Translations under genes and position numbers: made by a program
Shown here: one piece after another, positions 14,529 through 22,278 of the stretch
Position numbering within the stretch: position 1 is the stretch's first letter
Layout: each line of letters begins with the position of its first letter
The notes under the pieces: model-generated
What the model was told of the DNA's origin: nothing
Database searches by the model: none
What the model saw: the letters and a program-made list of their open reading frames with translations, nothing else
Assembly: GCA_900548285.1 (NCBI GenBank)
Contig: URKE01000027.1
Span: 1 to 24,272, forward strand
Length of the DNA: 24,272 bases
Source: an uncultured Eubacteriales bacterium
Lineage (GTDB): Bacteria > Bacillota > Clostridia > Christensenellales > Borkfalkiaceae
Reading direction: 5' to 3'

Positions 14529-16331
14529 TCAAATGGCACTTCGGCGGGTGCTTGACCACAGAAATGACGATAATAGGTTTGGTGTGTACTCAAAAGTCCG
14601 AGGTCGATTTCCGCACCAAAAGAACACCCCTGACAGGCGGGCGATGTAACGGTGAGAGTGGGGATACAGCCGTTTCCCGCAAGCGGGAACCTTCGGCTGG
14701 ATTTTCGCTTTGCTAAAATGCGAACGACGGCAACAAGTTGCCGCGTACTCAATCCCGGAATCGTTTCCGCCAAAACAAAAGGACACCCTGCAGGTGTCCT
14801 TTTGTTTTGGCGGGAGCGGCGGGAATTTATACGAACACAAATTTTTATTGTAGGCAGTCTTTTTTCGAGACTGCCTTTGCACTTTTTGTATTATTTCTTG
14901 CGTAACTCTATACTTCGTATAGTTTTCGGTAAAGTTATATGTTATCGTTACGTTGTCGTTATCGAGTATCACTTCTCGCACAAACGCTTTCACTATCAGT
15001 TTCCGCACGGGCATTTCCTGTATGTCGCCGCATATAATCGAGTTCAAATACTTTTCAACGCTTTCGGGTGAAAGATATGTATAGTTGCGTTGTTTCTCTT
15101 GCCCGATGTCAAAGTCAAGTCCTGCGATCTGTGCTTCGAGTTCTTTCAAGCGAATTTTTGTCTGCTCGGTGACGATACCTTGTTCAAGCGCGGATATAAG
15201 ATTTTGAGTTGCTTTCAAGGCGTTTTGCCGTTGTGCTTCAAGGCTTTTGATAACCGTGTTGTTTCGGCTTGTTTCTTCGTGTATTTTGCAAAGCGTTTCG
15301 GCTATGTATCTGACAACGCCTTTATCCGCAAGCATTGTCCACGTTGAATTTATAACTATGTCTTCAAGCCATTGTTTTTCCACCGACTTCAATTTGCACG
15401 GGTGCTGTTTCCGTCGTTTTGCAAGGCAGGAATAGTAATAATAAATTCGTCCGAGTTTGCTTGTTCCGCTTTCGCCGACCATAGGTCTGTGGCAATCTCC
15501 GCAATAAAGTTTGCCCGAAAGGATAAAATCGAAAATCTCTTTTTTACGACCGGGAGCGTGTTTGTTATCGTCGTGTATATCCTGAACTTTCTGCCACGTT
15601 ACGTCGTCCACTATCTGCGGATAGATATTATCGTAAACGACGTCGCCGTGCATAATCTTGCCGTTATATTTTGTGTTGGCAAGGATTTTGTAAATCTTCT
15701 TATCGGTGATATACAAGCCCTTTTTCGTTCGTATTCCACGGGCTTTCAAGTCTTTTGCTAATGCAACCGCCGTATATCCCTGCGAATATTTCGTAAAGAT
15801 TTCTCGGATAATTTCCGCCTCTTCGGGGTTAATGACGTTCTTTTTGTCTACGACGTCATAACCGTATATCACTGGACCGCCCGTATATTGTCCTTTGCGA
15901 TAACTTTCGTTCAAACCTCGATGCACTTTTTGAGAAAGTTCCGCCGAGTAGTATTGGTTCATACCTTCGAGCAAACTTTCAAGGATAATACCTTCGGGGC
16001 TGTCGGGGATATTCTCCATAGCCGACAAAACTTTTACGCCGTTTTCTTTCAACGTGTGTTTGTGGATAGTCGTTTCATACTTGTTACGTGAGAAACGGTC
16101 TAACTTATACACTAAAACGTAGTCCCATTGCCGCTTGTTGCTGTCTTTAATCATACGCTGAAAGTCTGGACGCATATCATTCGTGCCTGTCATAGCGCGG
16201 TCGATATATGTATCGACAATCAGAATGTCGTTATTTTTTGCGAACTCTTGACAAACCCGAAGTTGTCCTTCAATCGACTGTTCGGTTTGGCTATCGCTGG
16301 AATAACGTGCATAAATCACTGCTGTTTTCAT
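14529..16331 (-). CDS. Large serine recombinase (site-specific integrase)
   Basis: A 600-residue recombinase started at the ATG at 16331, ten bases after AAAGGAG; a longer frame to 16454 adds 41 unrelated residues. The resolvase domain starts YARYSSDSQTEQS with catalytic Ser11, and YKLDRFSRNKYE near residue 93 holds the conserved arginines. The recombinase domain (GYDVVDKKNVINPEEAEIIR region) and a zinc ribbon (CGDC near 275, then C...C) follow, with a coiled-coil stretch at about 350-430. Such enzymes integrate and excise phages or conjugative elements between att sites. The last 88 residues, after PPLPPKQKD, are read through perfect DNA hairpins and do not resemble the family, so the functional protein is probably about 510 residues plus an incidental tail. 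Confidence 0.92.
   Translation of the reverse strand: MKTAVIYARYSSDSQTEQSIEGQLRVCQEFAKNNDILIVDTYIDRAMTGTNDMRPDFQRMIKDSNKRQWDYVLVYKLDRFSRNKYETTIHKHTLKENGVKVLSAMENIPDSPEGIILESLLEGMNQYYSAELSQKVHRGLNESYRKGQYTGGPVIYGYDVVDKKNVINPEEAEIIREIFTKYSQGYTAVALAKDLKARGIRTKKGLYITDKKIYKILANTKYNGKIMHGDVVYDNIYPQIVDDVTWQKVQDIHDDNKHAPGRKKEIFDFILSGKLYCGDCHRPMVGESGTSKLGRIYYYYSCLAKRRKQHPCKLKSVEKQWLEDIVINSTWTMLADKGVVRYIAETLCKIHEETSRNNTVIKSLEAQRQNALKATQNLISALEQGIVTEQTKIRLKELEAQIAGLDFDIGQEKQRNYTYLSPESVEKYLNSIICGDIQEMPVRKLIVKAFVREVILDNDNVTITYNFTENYTKYRVTQEIIQKVQRQSRKKTAYNKNLCSYKFPPLPPKQKDTCRVSFCFGGNDSGIEYAATCCRRSHFSKAKIQPKVPACGKRLYPHSHRYIARLSGVFFWCGNRPRTFEYTPNLLSSFLWSSTRRSAI
14668..14815. repeat. Array of four consecutive hairpins
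   Basis: H1: CAGCCG (14668-14673) and CGGCTG (14694-14699) enclose the palindrome TTCCCGC-AA-GCGGGAA (14674-14689). H2: TTCGC (14704-14708) with GCGAA (14720-14724). H3: CGGCAAC-AA-GTTGCCG (14728-14743). H4: 14765-14787 with 14793-14815, a 23-pair stem with one G-U pair and a 5-base loop. The array lies in the 3' end of the recombinase frame. It could be a structured RNA, a dispersed repeat or a boundary element; none has a proper U-tract. Confidence 0.7.
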
Positions 16332-16399
16332 ACTGTTTTTAACTCCTTTAACTTTTTTTGTCTTTCGACGGAAACCGAACAATCCGAGAACGGCGAAGC

Positions 16400-16474
16400 C
16401 GTCAAGGAAAAAGAAAAAATTATTGGATAAGGTCTGTTTCTTAAAAGTCCTCACAATAATTTTTTCCCTTGACG
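16400..16474. repeat. Long inverted repeat upstream of recombinase
   Basis: CGTCAAGG (16400-16407) and GAAAAAATTATTG (16413-16425) pair exactly with CCTTGACG (16467-16474) and CAATAATTTTTTC (16454-16466); only a five-base insertion in the left arm breaks the symmetry. It sits 70 bases before the recombinase start and could be an operator or a terminator protecting against read-through. Confidence 0.7.
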
Positions 16475-16503
16475 GATACGACGGGCTTGGATTAGGCTTT
16501 CCA

Positions 16504-16535
16504 CGAGAAAGAAAAAACGTCTTGTTCCTTTCTCG
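16504..16535. repeat. Hairpin in recombinase/small-ORF interval
   Basis: CGAGAAAG (16504-16511) and CTTTCTCG (16528-16535) form a perfect 8-pair stem with a 16-base loop. Confidence 0.45.
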
Positions 16536-16557
16536 TCAACAAGGTTACGAGTTAAAG

Positions 16558-16574
16558 TCGCAAGTTCTTTGCGA
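16558..16574 (-). repeat. 17-base inverted repeat, left copy
   Basis: The reverse complement reads TCGCAAAGAACTTGCGA, identical over all 17 bases to 22682-22698 on the plus strand. The unit is itself a hairpin (TCGCAA/TTGCGA). The flanks resemble the right copy less strongly (about 7 of 10 bases on one side). Confidence 0.75.
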
Positions 16575-16600
16575 GTTCAAAAAAATAACTTCAAAAAACT

Positions 16601-16637
16601 TTTCAAAGTCGAAGAAAACCTGCGAGTTTGATTGTTA
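16601..16637 (+). repeat. Diverged direct copy of the 22674 leader repeat
   Basis: TTTCAAAGTCG, a short gap, then TGCGAGTTTGATTGTTA aligns with 22675-22710 in direct orientation. Both copies lie upstream of a small ORF with a GGAGG ribosome site. Confidence 0.55.
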
Positions 16638-16666
16638 TCCTTTCCACAAAAACAGGAGGCAGTCTT

Positions 16667-16825
16667 ATGAAAGAACAAACAAAAAAAGAGCGTGAAGTCT
16701 ACGCTATTGGTCGTCCGAGCCTTGAAAATCTCACCCCGAACGAACGTAAAGCGTTTTTCTCCACGCTACTTATGTGTGTTATAGAACACTTTAAGTGTGA
16801 AAAAACAATAAAAAAGAAAAGATAA
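16667..16825 (+). CDS. Small protein of unknown function
   Basis: 52 residues beginning MKEQTKKEREVYAIGRPSLE and ending in a lysine-rich tail (KTIKKKR). The ATG follows AGGAGG (16654-16659) by seven bases, a strong site that argues for real translation. No domain is recognisable. It lies between the recombinase and the AT-rich protease operon, downstream of repeat copies shared with the HTH gene at 22754, and is probably an accessory gene of the element. Confidence 0.65.
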   Translation: MKEQTKKEREVYAIGRPSLENLTPNERKAFFSTLLMCVIEHFKCEKTIKKKR

Positions 16826-16943
16826 ACAGATGATGATTATAATCTTTATAAAATCTTAACACTATTGTTCTCGTATTTTATATCACATAACATAAAAATC
16901 AAAGAAACATAACTTTTAGAGGCTCTTATTATTGAAAATAATC

Positions 16944-16973
16944 TAATGGGGGCACTTTTAAGTACCCCCATTA
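16944..16973. terminator. Hairpin at the 3' end of the protease operon
   Basis: TAATGGGGG (16944-16952) and CCCCCATTA (16965-16973) with a short inner ACTT/AAGT pair. The stem is strong, but the U-tracts on both sides are poor. It lies 40 bases after the minus-strand stop at 17013. Confidence 0.6.
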
Positions 16974-17012
16974 AGTCTAAGTTTTAACTAATCACCAGTT
17001 TAACGTAACTGA

Positions 17013-19457
17013 TTATCTCTTGGTAATTTTTACAACCAAATCATCGCCCTCATCATAATTATCAAATGCCGCAGAAGGATTATAAGCAGAATATATAATC
17101 AAATAAGGATTGCCTGCATCTAAATACATTGATAATTTTGCATTTAAACCTTCACCCCCGTCATCATTATAATCCACATTATAAACCAAAAGAGCATTCG
17201 ACCTAGGATCAATTAGATAAACATAATTGTCAAATACACTTTCAAGCTCAACGGTATAATTGCCGCTAGTCGGGGGGACAAAAGTTACAAATCTGGTATA
17301 ATATTGTTGGGCATAACTGTACCATGTAAAGTTTTTCGAATCATGAATTCTAAAAATATCTTCATATTTCTCTAACGTTGTAAGCCCAGTATTCAAAGCC
17401 CCTTGGGCTGGTGTAATTGCTAACCTCGTTGTACCAGATACAGTAGAACTATAATATTTAACTCTTATCTTATATTGAGTATTTGCATTTGCGTAAAACA
17501 TCAACAAACTATTCAAAGAATATCCATCGTCATCATCTCTTGCAAGCAAAGTTCCACTTGCGGAATAAAGTTCTAATATAACGTCAATGCCTCCAAATGT
17601 TTGAATGGTTTTATACCCCGCATTAGAAAAAGTTAAAGTATAATCCTTATGTTCACCTCTTTCTAAATAGCACAGCCTTTCAATGTAACGCATATAAGAA
17701 TAAAATGTAATCGAATCTCCATAATTATACAGCGAAACATCGGCATCAAAAGTTATAGACTCTGAGGAATCAGTATTGCACACAACCAAGTAAGCTTCTT
17801 TAATATCTTCCCCTATATCGGGGATTTCAAACTCACAGATACCATCAGAAGTCGTTCTATAATATGAAACCTGATGAACCCCATGCCAATCGACAGTATA
17901 TGCTTGTACAGCGCCAGAACCATTTGTAAAATCAAAAGACACCCTAATATTTCCAGTATAGCCAGTAGGAACACTAAGTTTATAATATCTACTTGACATA
18001 TAATTCAATGTATTTGAATAGCTTTGTACAGATGTAGAAAGCGACCATGTACTAGTCATGCGAACATTGGGCCACGTCGAAGTATCCGCGATATCTCTAA
18101 ACCACAAACTAGAATAAATTAAGAAGGAGGCCATACTACGATAAGCAATATTAAAACTACCGCTGGAGTATCCGTTATTTTTAATTCCATTAGTGATTAT
18201 AGTTCTTAAAGTATCTAAGTTCCCATTAACACCATATTCAGTATATTTTTCGTAAATCGAACGAATTGCGCTCACACCACCAAAATTACGTTGAATCGTT
18301 AAAGGGAAAAGAACAGACGCATAACCATCAATAGCAGGCATTGAATCATCGGTTTTTGAGTTTATAAAACTACGCAGCCAACTTTGCGTATTATTATATG
18401 TATCACAAATAGCTATCGTACTCCAATTAGCACAAGCCTCTTTAAACCAATTACTTTGATGGTTGTAAGCATTTTGTATCGCATGAAAATATTCATGAGC
18501 AATATTTTCCTCCATCGCAGCGTTCAATACTGTAAAATTCCAAAGAGTAATATGGCTTGCACAAGTATTTGTTAAAGAAAATGCTTTTGTTGTTGTAGCT
18601 AATGCTCCGTTTGATGAGGGAGCTGGATCTAAATAAACTTGATATTTAGAATTAAAAAGTTTTAAAATAGGAGTTTTGAAACCCCATTTTACATATTGCG
18701 CCCGTACCTCTTCAAAATAGTTAGCAACGGATTGGGCTATCGCTGAAGTCGTATGAGTTGAATCGTAATAAATTATAAAATTCGCGCTTGAATATGTGCT
18801 TTCGTTAGAAATAGCTCTTGTATTTTCATTTAAGTTAGAGCTATTACTTTCATATGGCGGCGTCAATACAGCAATTATTTTATTAGAAAGGGATTCTGAG
18901 GCATATTGAGAATATGACTGAATTTCATCAAGAACGCTTTCTAAACAAGTAGCATTATTAAAGTTACGTTGAAGAATTAAATCACAATAACATTCAATTT
19001 TTTCTTGTTCGGTTATTAAATTTGCTTCGTATGCCCATTCAGCAATTTGATATTTACTAGCAACAGAAAAATCATAATAATCAACAATAGGCAAAACCCT
19101 TGTGCTATCCGTAATAATTCCGGAAATAGAAAATGTCTCGTCTGAAACAATAGACGATAATATGTCTTCTTTGGTTGAATTCGCCGTCAGAGTAATATCA
19201 TTAGAAAGATTTAACCCTTTATCACTTTCTTGATACCCAGCAAAATCAAGAATATCCTGCATTGTGTCACGGCTTAAGTGTAAATCATCGTATAGATAAT
19301 GAGAATCATCAATTTCTAATACTTCTTCGGATTTGTCAACCGTTTTACTCGCCATTGCAGATGCAACTGTTATATTGCTTCGACTTTCAATAAAGAATGT
19401 GGATATAGCTAAAATAGCTGAAAGGAATATAATTCCTCCAATTTTAATACGTTTCAT
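17013..19457 (-). CDS. Secreted HEYFH metalloprotease with C-terminal beta domains
   Basis: An 814-residue protein with a signal peptide (hydrophobic about 7-24, likely cut after ASAMA near 36). The catalytic core has HEYFH at residues 321-325 and a downstream glutamate in NWFKEACANW (E340), the gluzincin layout of two zinc histidines, a catalytic Glu and a third zinc ligand. Residues about 590-810 contain two beta-sandwich segments of the pre-peptidase C-terminal type (ELYSASGTLLARDDDDGYS; then FVPPTSGNYTVELES and YLIDPRSNALL). No cell-wall anchor is seen, so the enzyme is probably released. A strong GGGAGGAG site precedes the ATG. It is the second gene of an operon, ten bases after a lipoprotein gene. 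Base composition is far more AT-rich than the core genes, indicating transfer. Target unknown. Confidence 0.82.
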   Translation of the reverse strand: MKRIKIGGIIFLSAILAISTFFIESRSNITVASAMASKTVDKSEEVLEIDDSHYLYDDLHLSRDTMQDILDFAGYQESDKGLNLSNDITLTANSTKEDILSSIVSDETFSISGIITDSTRVLPIVDYYDFSVASKYQIAEWAYEANLITEQEKIECYCDLILQRNFNNATCLESVLDEIQSYSQYASESLSNKIIAVLTPPYESNSSNLNENTRAISNESTYSSANFIIYYDSTHTTSAIAQSVANYFEEVRAQYVKWGFKTPILKLFNSKYQVYLDPAPSSNGALATTTKAFSLTNTCASHITLWNFTVLNAAMEENIAHEYFHAIQNAYNHQSNWFKEACANWSTIAICDTYNNTQSWLRSFINSKTDDSMPAIDGYASVLFPLTIQRNFGGVSAIRSIYEKYTEYGVNGNLDTLRTIITNGIKNNGYSSGSFNIAYRSMASFLIYSSLWFRDIADTSTWPNVRMTSTWSLSTSVQSYSNTLNYMSSRYYKLSVPTGYTGNIRVSFDFTNGSGAVQAYTVDWHGVHQVSYYRTTSDGICEFEIPDIGEDIKEAYLVVCNTDSSESITFDADVSLYNYGDSITFYSYMRYIERLCYLERGEHKDYTLTFSNAGYKTIQTFGGIDVILELYSASGTLLARDDDDGYSLNSLLMFYANANTQYKIRVKYYSSTVSGTTRLAITPAQGALNTGLTTLEKYEDIFRIHDSKNFTWYSYAQQYYTRFVTFVPPTSGNYTVELESVFDNYVYLIDPRSNALLVYNVDYNDDGGEGLNAKLSMYLDAGNPYLIIYSAYNPSAAFDNYDEGDDLVVKITKR

Positions 19458-19467
19458 AAGCTCCTCC

Positions 19468-20136
19468 CTATTTTGTTAATTTCGCTAAATTTGTTAAATT
19501 TTGTGAAATTTCTTCAATAGTCATGCCTTCATCTATATAGTCTGTATATTTTTCTAAATGTTCATATTGCAAAAGTGATACATGGTAAGCATCTAATAAA
19601 GAACTTAATTTAGAAAAACGTACTTGATTATTATAAATAGGAATTACGTCCAATAAAGCTAACCCAATGGGTGATGATATATACGGAAAAGTAATAATTT
19701 CGTTTGTATCAATATCTATCATTCCATTATATCGTTGCTCTTTTATAAAATACACTACGATATGGTCAAGCTCTTCAAAAAAATCACTTATAGCTTGTTG
19801 TTCATAATAGCTATTCTTAGTAATATTTAAAGAAATTGGTAAAAACACAGTAGAGCCATTTTCAATCTTATCATAGAAATCTTTCTCAACAGAGCATTCA
19901 AGAAGTATATACTTTGCTTCAGCTCGTTCTGGGAAACAATAAATTTTATCCGAAATAGATATAACATTTAATTGGGCAAACGAGGCATCTTCTAAATTGG
20001 CATAATGATTCACTATGTTTGTTGCTTGATTATTTTCATTGTTATCACCTGAATTAATATGATTACCACACCCGATACTACATGTCGCAAATAAACAAAG
20101 AGTGAACATATAAATCCCTAATAAAAATTTATTCAT
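19468..20136 (-). CDS. Putative lipoprotein co-transcribed with metalloprotease
   Basis: 222 residues starting MNKFLLGIYMFTLCLFATCS, with a hydrophobic signal and the sequence SIGC at residues 20-23. The serine at -3 is unusual, but glycine at -1 fits a lipobox. The mature part has no domain I recognise; it holds a V/I-rich beta region and a helical C-terminus. A very strong AAGGAGG site precedes the ATG. It is first in the operon, and its AT-rich codon use matches the protease. A chaperone, inhibitor or immunity role for the protease is possible from context only. Confidence 0.7.
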   Translation of the reverse strand: MNKFLLGIYMFTLCLFATCSIGCGNHINSGDNNENNQATNIVNHYANLEDASFAQLNVISISDKIYCFPERAEAKYILLECSVEKDFYDKIENGSTVFLPISLNITKNSYYEQQAISDFFEELDHIVVYFIKEQRYNGMIDIDTNEIITFPYISSPIGLALLDVIPIYNNQVRFSKLSSLLDAYHVSLLQYEHLEKYTDYIDEGMTIEEISQNLTNLAKLTK

Positions 20137-20215
20137 TTCACCAAACCTCCTTAGAAAAATAAAAAGTGGAATGAAAAACTTGTTTAAATAAGTACGCGCT
20201 TTTTATTAACATTGT

Positions 20216-20257
20216 AAAAAAAGCGCAAACAAACCTTCAAAGTTTCGTTTGTGCTTT
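20216..20257 (-). terminator. Attenuator terminator upstream of protease operon
   Basis: On the minus strand the 5' arm (20257-20242) pairs with the 3' arm (20234-20220) with one mismatch and one bulge, followed by seven T. The 3' part GCGCTTTTT (20226-20218) can instead pair perfectly with AAAAAGCGC (20204-20196), giving an alternative structure. Confidence 0.75.
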
Positions 20258-20273
20258 AAAAATTGCTGTACAT
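20256..20273 (-). CDS. Five-codon leader peptide (MYSNF)
   Basis: ATG TAC AGC AAT TTT TAA, with AAGGAGG (20289-20283) at a 9-base spacing. The stop codon's last two bases begin the terminator stem, so a terminating or stalled ribosome would block the hairpin. Translation is inferred from the ribosome site. Confidence 0.45.
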   Translation of the reverse strand: MYSNF

Positions 20274-20381
20274 CGGCGTAAACCTCCTTATACATAATAT
20301 CTATTGCAAGAAAATACTGCTAAGCTTCAAATTCTTTACTGTCTAACCGCTCCTTGATGAAAATAAATCCTTCCCATTTAA

Positions 20382-20410
20382 ATTGTAACACATTATGAAG
20401 TTTTTGTCAA
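20382..20410 (-). promoter_or_regulatory. Promoter of the lipoprotein-metalloprotease operon
   Basis: On the minus strand TTGACA (20410-20405), 17-base spacer, TACAAT (20387-20382). Transcription starts near 20375, leaving a leader of about 240 bases before the first gene. It diverges from the WYL regulator. Confidence 0.8.
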
Positions 20411-20456
20411 ATATTTTTAAAAATAAATTGTAAACAGACGGATACATTTGTTTCTG

Positions 20457-20485
20457 TTGTGTTTTATGCTATTTTGCGGTATAAT
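20457..20485 (+). promoter_or_regulatory. Promoter of WYL regulator gene
   Basis: TATAAT at 20480-20485 with a weak TTGTGT (20457-20462) 17 bases upstream. It lies 31 bases before the ATG. Confidence 0.55.
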
Positions 20486-20516
20486 ATACTTAAAGAAATC
20501 AGGGAGAAGTTTTGAA

Positions 20517-21497
20517 ATGTCGCACGTAAACGAATATAAAATTAAACTGCTCGTTCTTTGGGATATTCTTTGTCGTTTTACCGACGAAGAACACCCTATG
20601 AATACCGACGAAATCATAGAGAAACTCGACGAAAAAGGCATTGCAAGTTCCCGAAAAGTTTTAGCGGCGGATATCGCTCTGCTGAATGAATACGGTTATG
20701 AAGTTTTGTCGTTCAAGAAGAAATTTCATTACTATTACGTTGCAAATCGCCCGTTCGATACGGCGGAAATAGTATTGCTTTCCGACGTAATCAAAGCGTC
20801 GAAACTCACCATTTCGCAGAAAAACAACATAATTGGCAAACTTTCCGGAACGCTCTGCTCATATCAGGCAATGCTTATTTCTAAAAATATTGTGTCGTTT
20901 GATAAAGGCAAATTCGGTAACAGTTCCTTCATTTACAGCGTTGACGGAATAGAGCGAGCCATCAACGATAACAAACAAATTTCTTTCAAATACTTTGATT
21001 ATGACGAAAAACACAACAAAGTATATCGTAAAAACGGTAAGAGATACTACGCAAATCCGATAATTATGGTTTGGAACAAAGATAATTACTATATGCTTTG
21101 TTTCAACAACGGACACGACGAAATCGTTACTTATCGTCTGGATAAAATGGACGACGTAAAAGTTGAAGAAACCGAACGGCAACCCCACCCCGAATATGAA
21201 TTATTAAACACGGAACAGTATAGAAAACAAGTTTTTTCAATGTGTAGCGGAGAATTACATAAAGTAACGCTTACTTTTACGAAAGATTTACTTTCGGAAG
21301 TATTCGACCGTTTCGGCGACGATATACATATCCGCGCGATAGACGATAACACATATACGGCGGATATAAGCGTTCAGGTATCGAAACCGTTGTTTACTTG
21401 GGTAATAGGAACTCTCGGCAAAGTTAGAATTACCGCACCGAAAAAAGTTACCGCAGAGTTTAATAAATTCGTAGATACAATCAAATCAACATACTAA
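20517..21497 (+). CDS. WYL-domain transcriptional regulator
   Basis: A 326-residue regulator. An N-terminal winged helix-turn-helix (about 8-75: TDEIIEKLDEKGIASSRKVL and LNEYGYEVLSFKKKFHYYYV) precedes a WYL domain (about 140-222: IERAINDNKQISFKYFDYD, YYANPIIMVWNKDNYYMLCF and TYRLDKMDDVKVEE) and a C-terminal WCX-type extension. WYL domains bind nucleic-acid or nucleotide ligands and control defence, phage or stress genes. The start is the ATG at 20517 after AGGGAGAAG; a longer frame from 20448 runs through the promoter. It is divergent from the protease operon and may control it. Its codon use resembles the core rather than the AT-rich operon. Confidence 0.88.
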   Translation: MSHVNEYKIKLLVLWDILCRFTDEEHPMNTDEIIEKLDEKGIASSRKVLAADIALLNEYGYEVLSFKKKFHYYYVANRPFDTAEIVLLSDVIKASKLTISQKNNIIGKLSGTLCSYQAMLISKNIVSFDKGKFGNSSFIYSVDGIERAINDNKQISFKYFDYDEKHNKVYRKNGKRYYANPIIMVWNKDNYYMLCFNNGHDEIVTYRLDKMDDVKVEETERQPHPEYELLNTEQYRKQVFSMCSGELHKVTLTFTKDLLSEVFDRFGDDIHIRAIDDNTYTADISVQVSKPLFTWVIGTLGKVRITAPKKVTAEFNKFVDTIKSTY

Positions 21498-21510
21498 TAT
21501 GAACAGTGTC

Positions 21511-21543
21511 AATGCTCTCGTCTTATAGCGGGAGCATTTTTTA
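21511..21543 (+). terminator. Terminator of WYL regulator gene
   Basis: AATGCTCTCG (21511-21520), 8-base loop, CGGGAGCATT (21529-21538) with one G-U pair and a run of six T. Confidence 0.9.
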
Positions 21544-21550
21544 TAAATAT

Positions 21551-21580
21551 TTTTCACTGCCCGAAATCGGGAAGTGAAAA
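21551..21580 (+). promoter_or_regulatory. Palindrome just upstream of lexA-like promoter
   Basis: TTTTCACT-g-CCCGA-aa-TCGGG-a-AGTGAAAA is symmetrical over 30 bases apart from one mismatched pair. It ends two bases before the -35 box, so it could be an activator or repressor site. Confidence 0.45.
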
Positions 21581-21581
21581 T

Positions 21582-21642
21582 TTGAAATTCGTTTTGGTTT
21601 GTGATAGAATACAGGCACACAAAACGAAACGCACCGTTTCGT
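21582..21642 (+). promoter_or_regulatory. Promoter and dyads of lexA-like gene
   Basis: TTGAAA (21582-21587), 17-base spacer, TAGAAT (21605-21610). TTCGTTTTG (21588-21596) and CAAAACGAA (21620-21628) are perfect inverted repeats centred on the -10 box. A second palindrome, ACGAAACG-CAC-CGTTTCGT, occupies 21624-21642. Both suit autorepression by the encoded repressor. Neither matches the Bacillus GAAC-N4-GTTC LexA box. Confidence 0.6.
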
Positions 21643-21661
21643 AAAGCATAAAGGGTTACTT

Positions 21662-22258
21662 ATGAAGACGTTAAACGAAGAAACTCTCCAACGAGTGAGA
21701 GAGTTCAACATTACCTATCAGCAAAAATACGGAATATCGCCGAGTTATCGTCAGATAATGAACGCGCTTAATCTCGGTTCACTTGCAACGGTCAGGCGTT
21801 ACGTTATGCAACTTGAACAACAAGGCATACTGAAACGAAACGAAATCGGAAAAATTATTCCGTTACCTAAACTTGAAAAAGGTAATTTTGTTCTCGCCCC
21901 ACTTGTGGGCAGTATCGTTTGCGGTATACCGAATCCGTCCGAAGAAAACTACGAAGATACTTACGCATTGCCTACGGACATTTTCGGTAAAGGTCATCTC
22001 TTTATGTTGCACGCAGTAGGAAACAGTATGATAGAAGCAGGTATCAGCCCCGGTGATTTGCTTGTATTAAGGAAACAGGATTCTGCCGACGACGGTGAAA
22101 TCGTAATTGCGCTTATCGACGGAGAAACAACGTTAAAGCGATTGTATCATAGAAATGGAAAAATTATTCTCCACCCCGAAAATAAGCGTATGAAGGATAT
22201 CGTTGTAGATAAATGCAACGTTCAGGGCGTTTTGGTTTCGTGCATTAAAATATATTGA
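21662..22258 (+). CDS. LexA-like S24-family repressor
   Basis: A 198-residue repressor with the LexA winged helix (YQQKYGISPSYRQIMNALNL, then TVRRYVMQLEQQG) and an S24 self-cleavage domain. Catalytic Ser122 lies in GNSMIEAGISPGD and Lys159 in GETTLKRL. The scissile pair is Cys87-Gly88 (PLVGSIVCG) rather than the usual LexA Ala-Gly; Cys-Gly is known from UmuD. On RecA activation such proteins cleave and release their operator. The ATG follows AAAGGG. It may be the element's own SOS-responsive switch rather than the host LexA. It is followed immediately by a zinc-ribbon gene. Confidence 0.88.
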   Translation: MKTLNEETLQRVREFNITYQQKYGISPSYRQIMNALNLGSLATVRRYVMQLEQQGILKRNEIGKIIPLPKLEKGNFVLAPLVGSIVCGIPNPSEENYEDTYALPTDIFGKGHLFMLHAVGNSMIEAGISPGDLLVLRKQDSADDGEIVIALIDGETTLKRLYHRNGKIILHPENKRMKDIVVDKCNVQGVLVSCIKIY

Positions 22259-22278
22259 TGCGTTATGGGAGAGATACG

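Noticed and set aside
14492..14773. 93-residue minus-strand ORF beside the recombinase end
   Set aside because: It is an alternative frame of the hairpin array, with no ribosome site.
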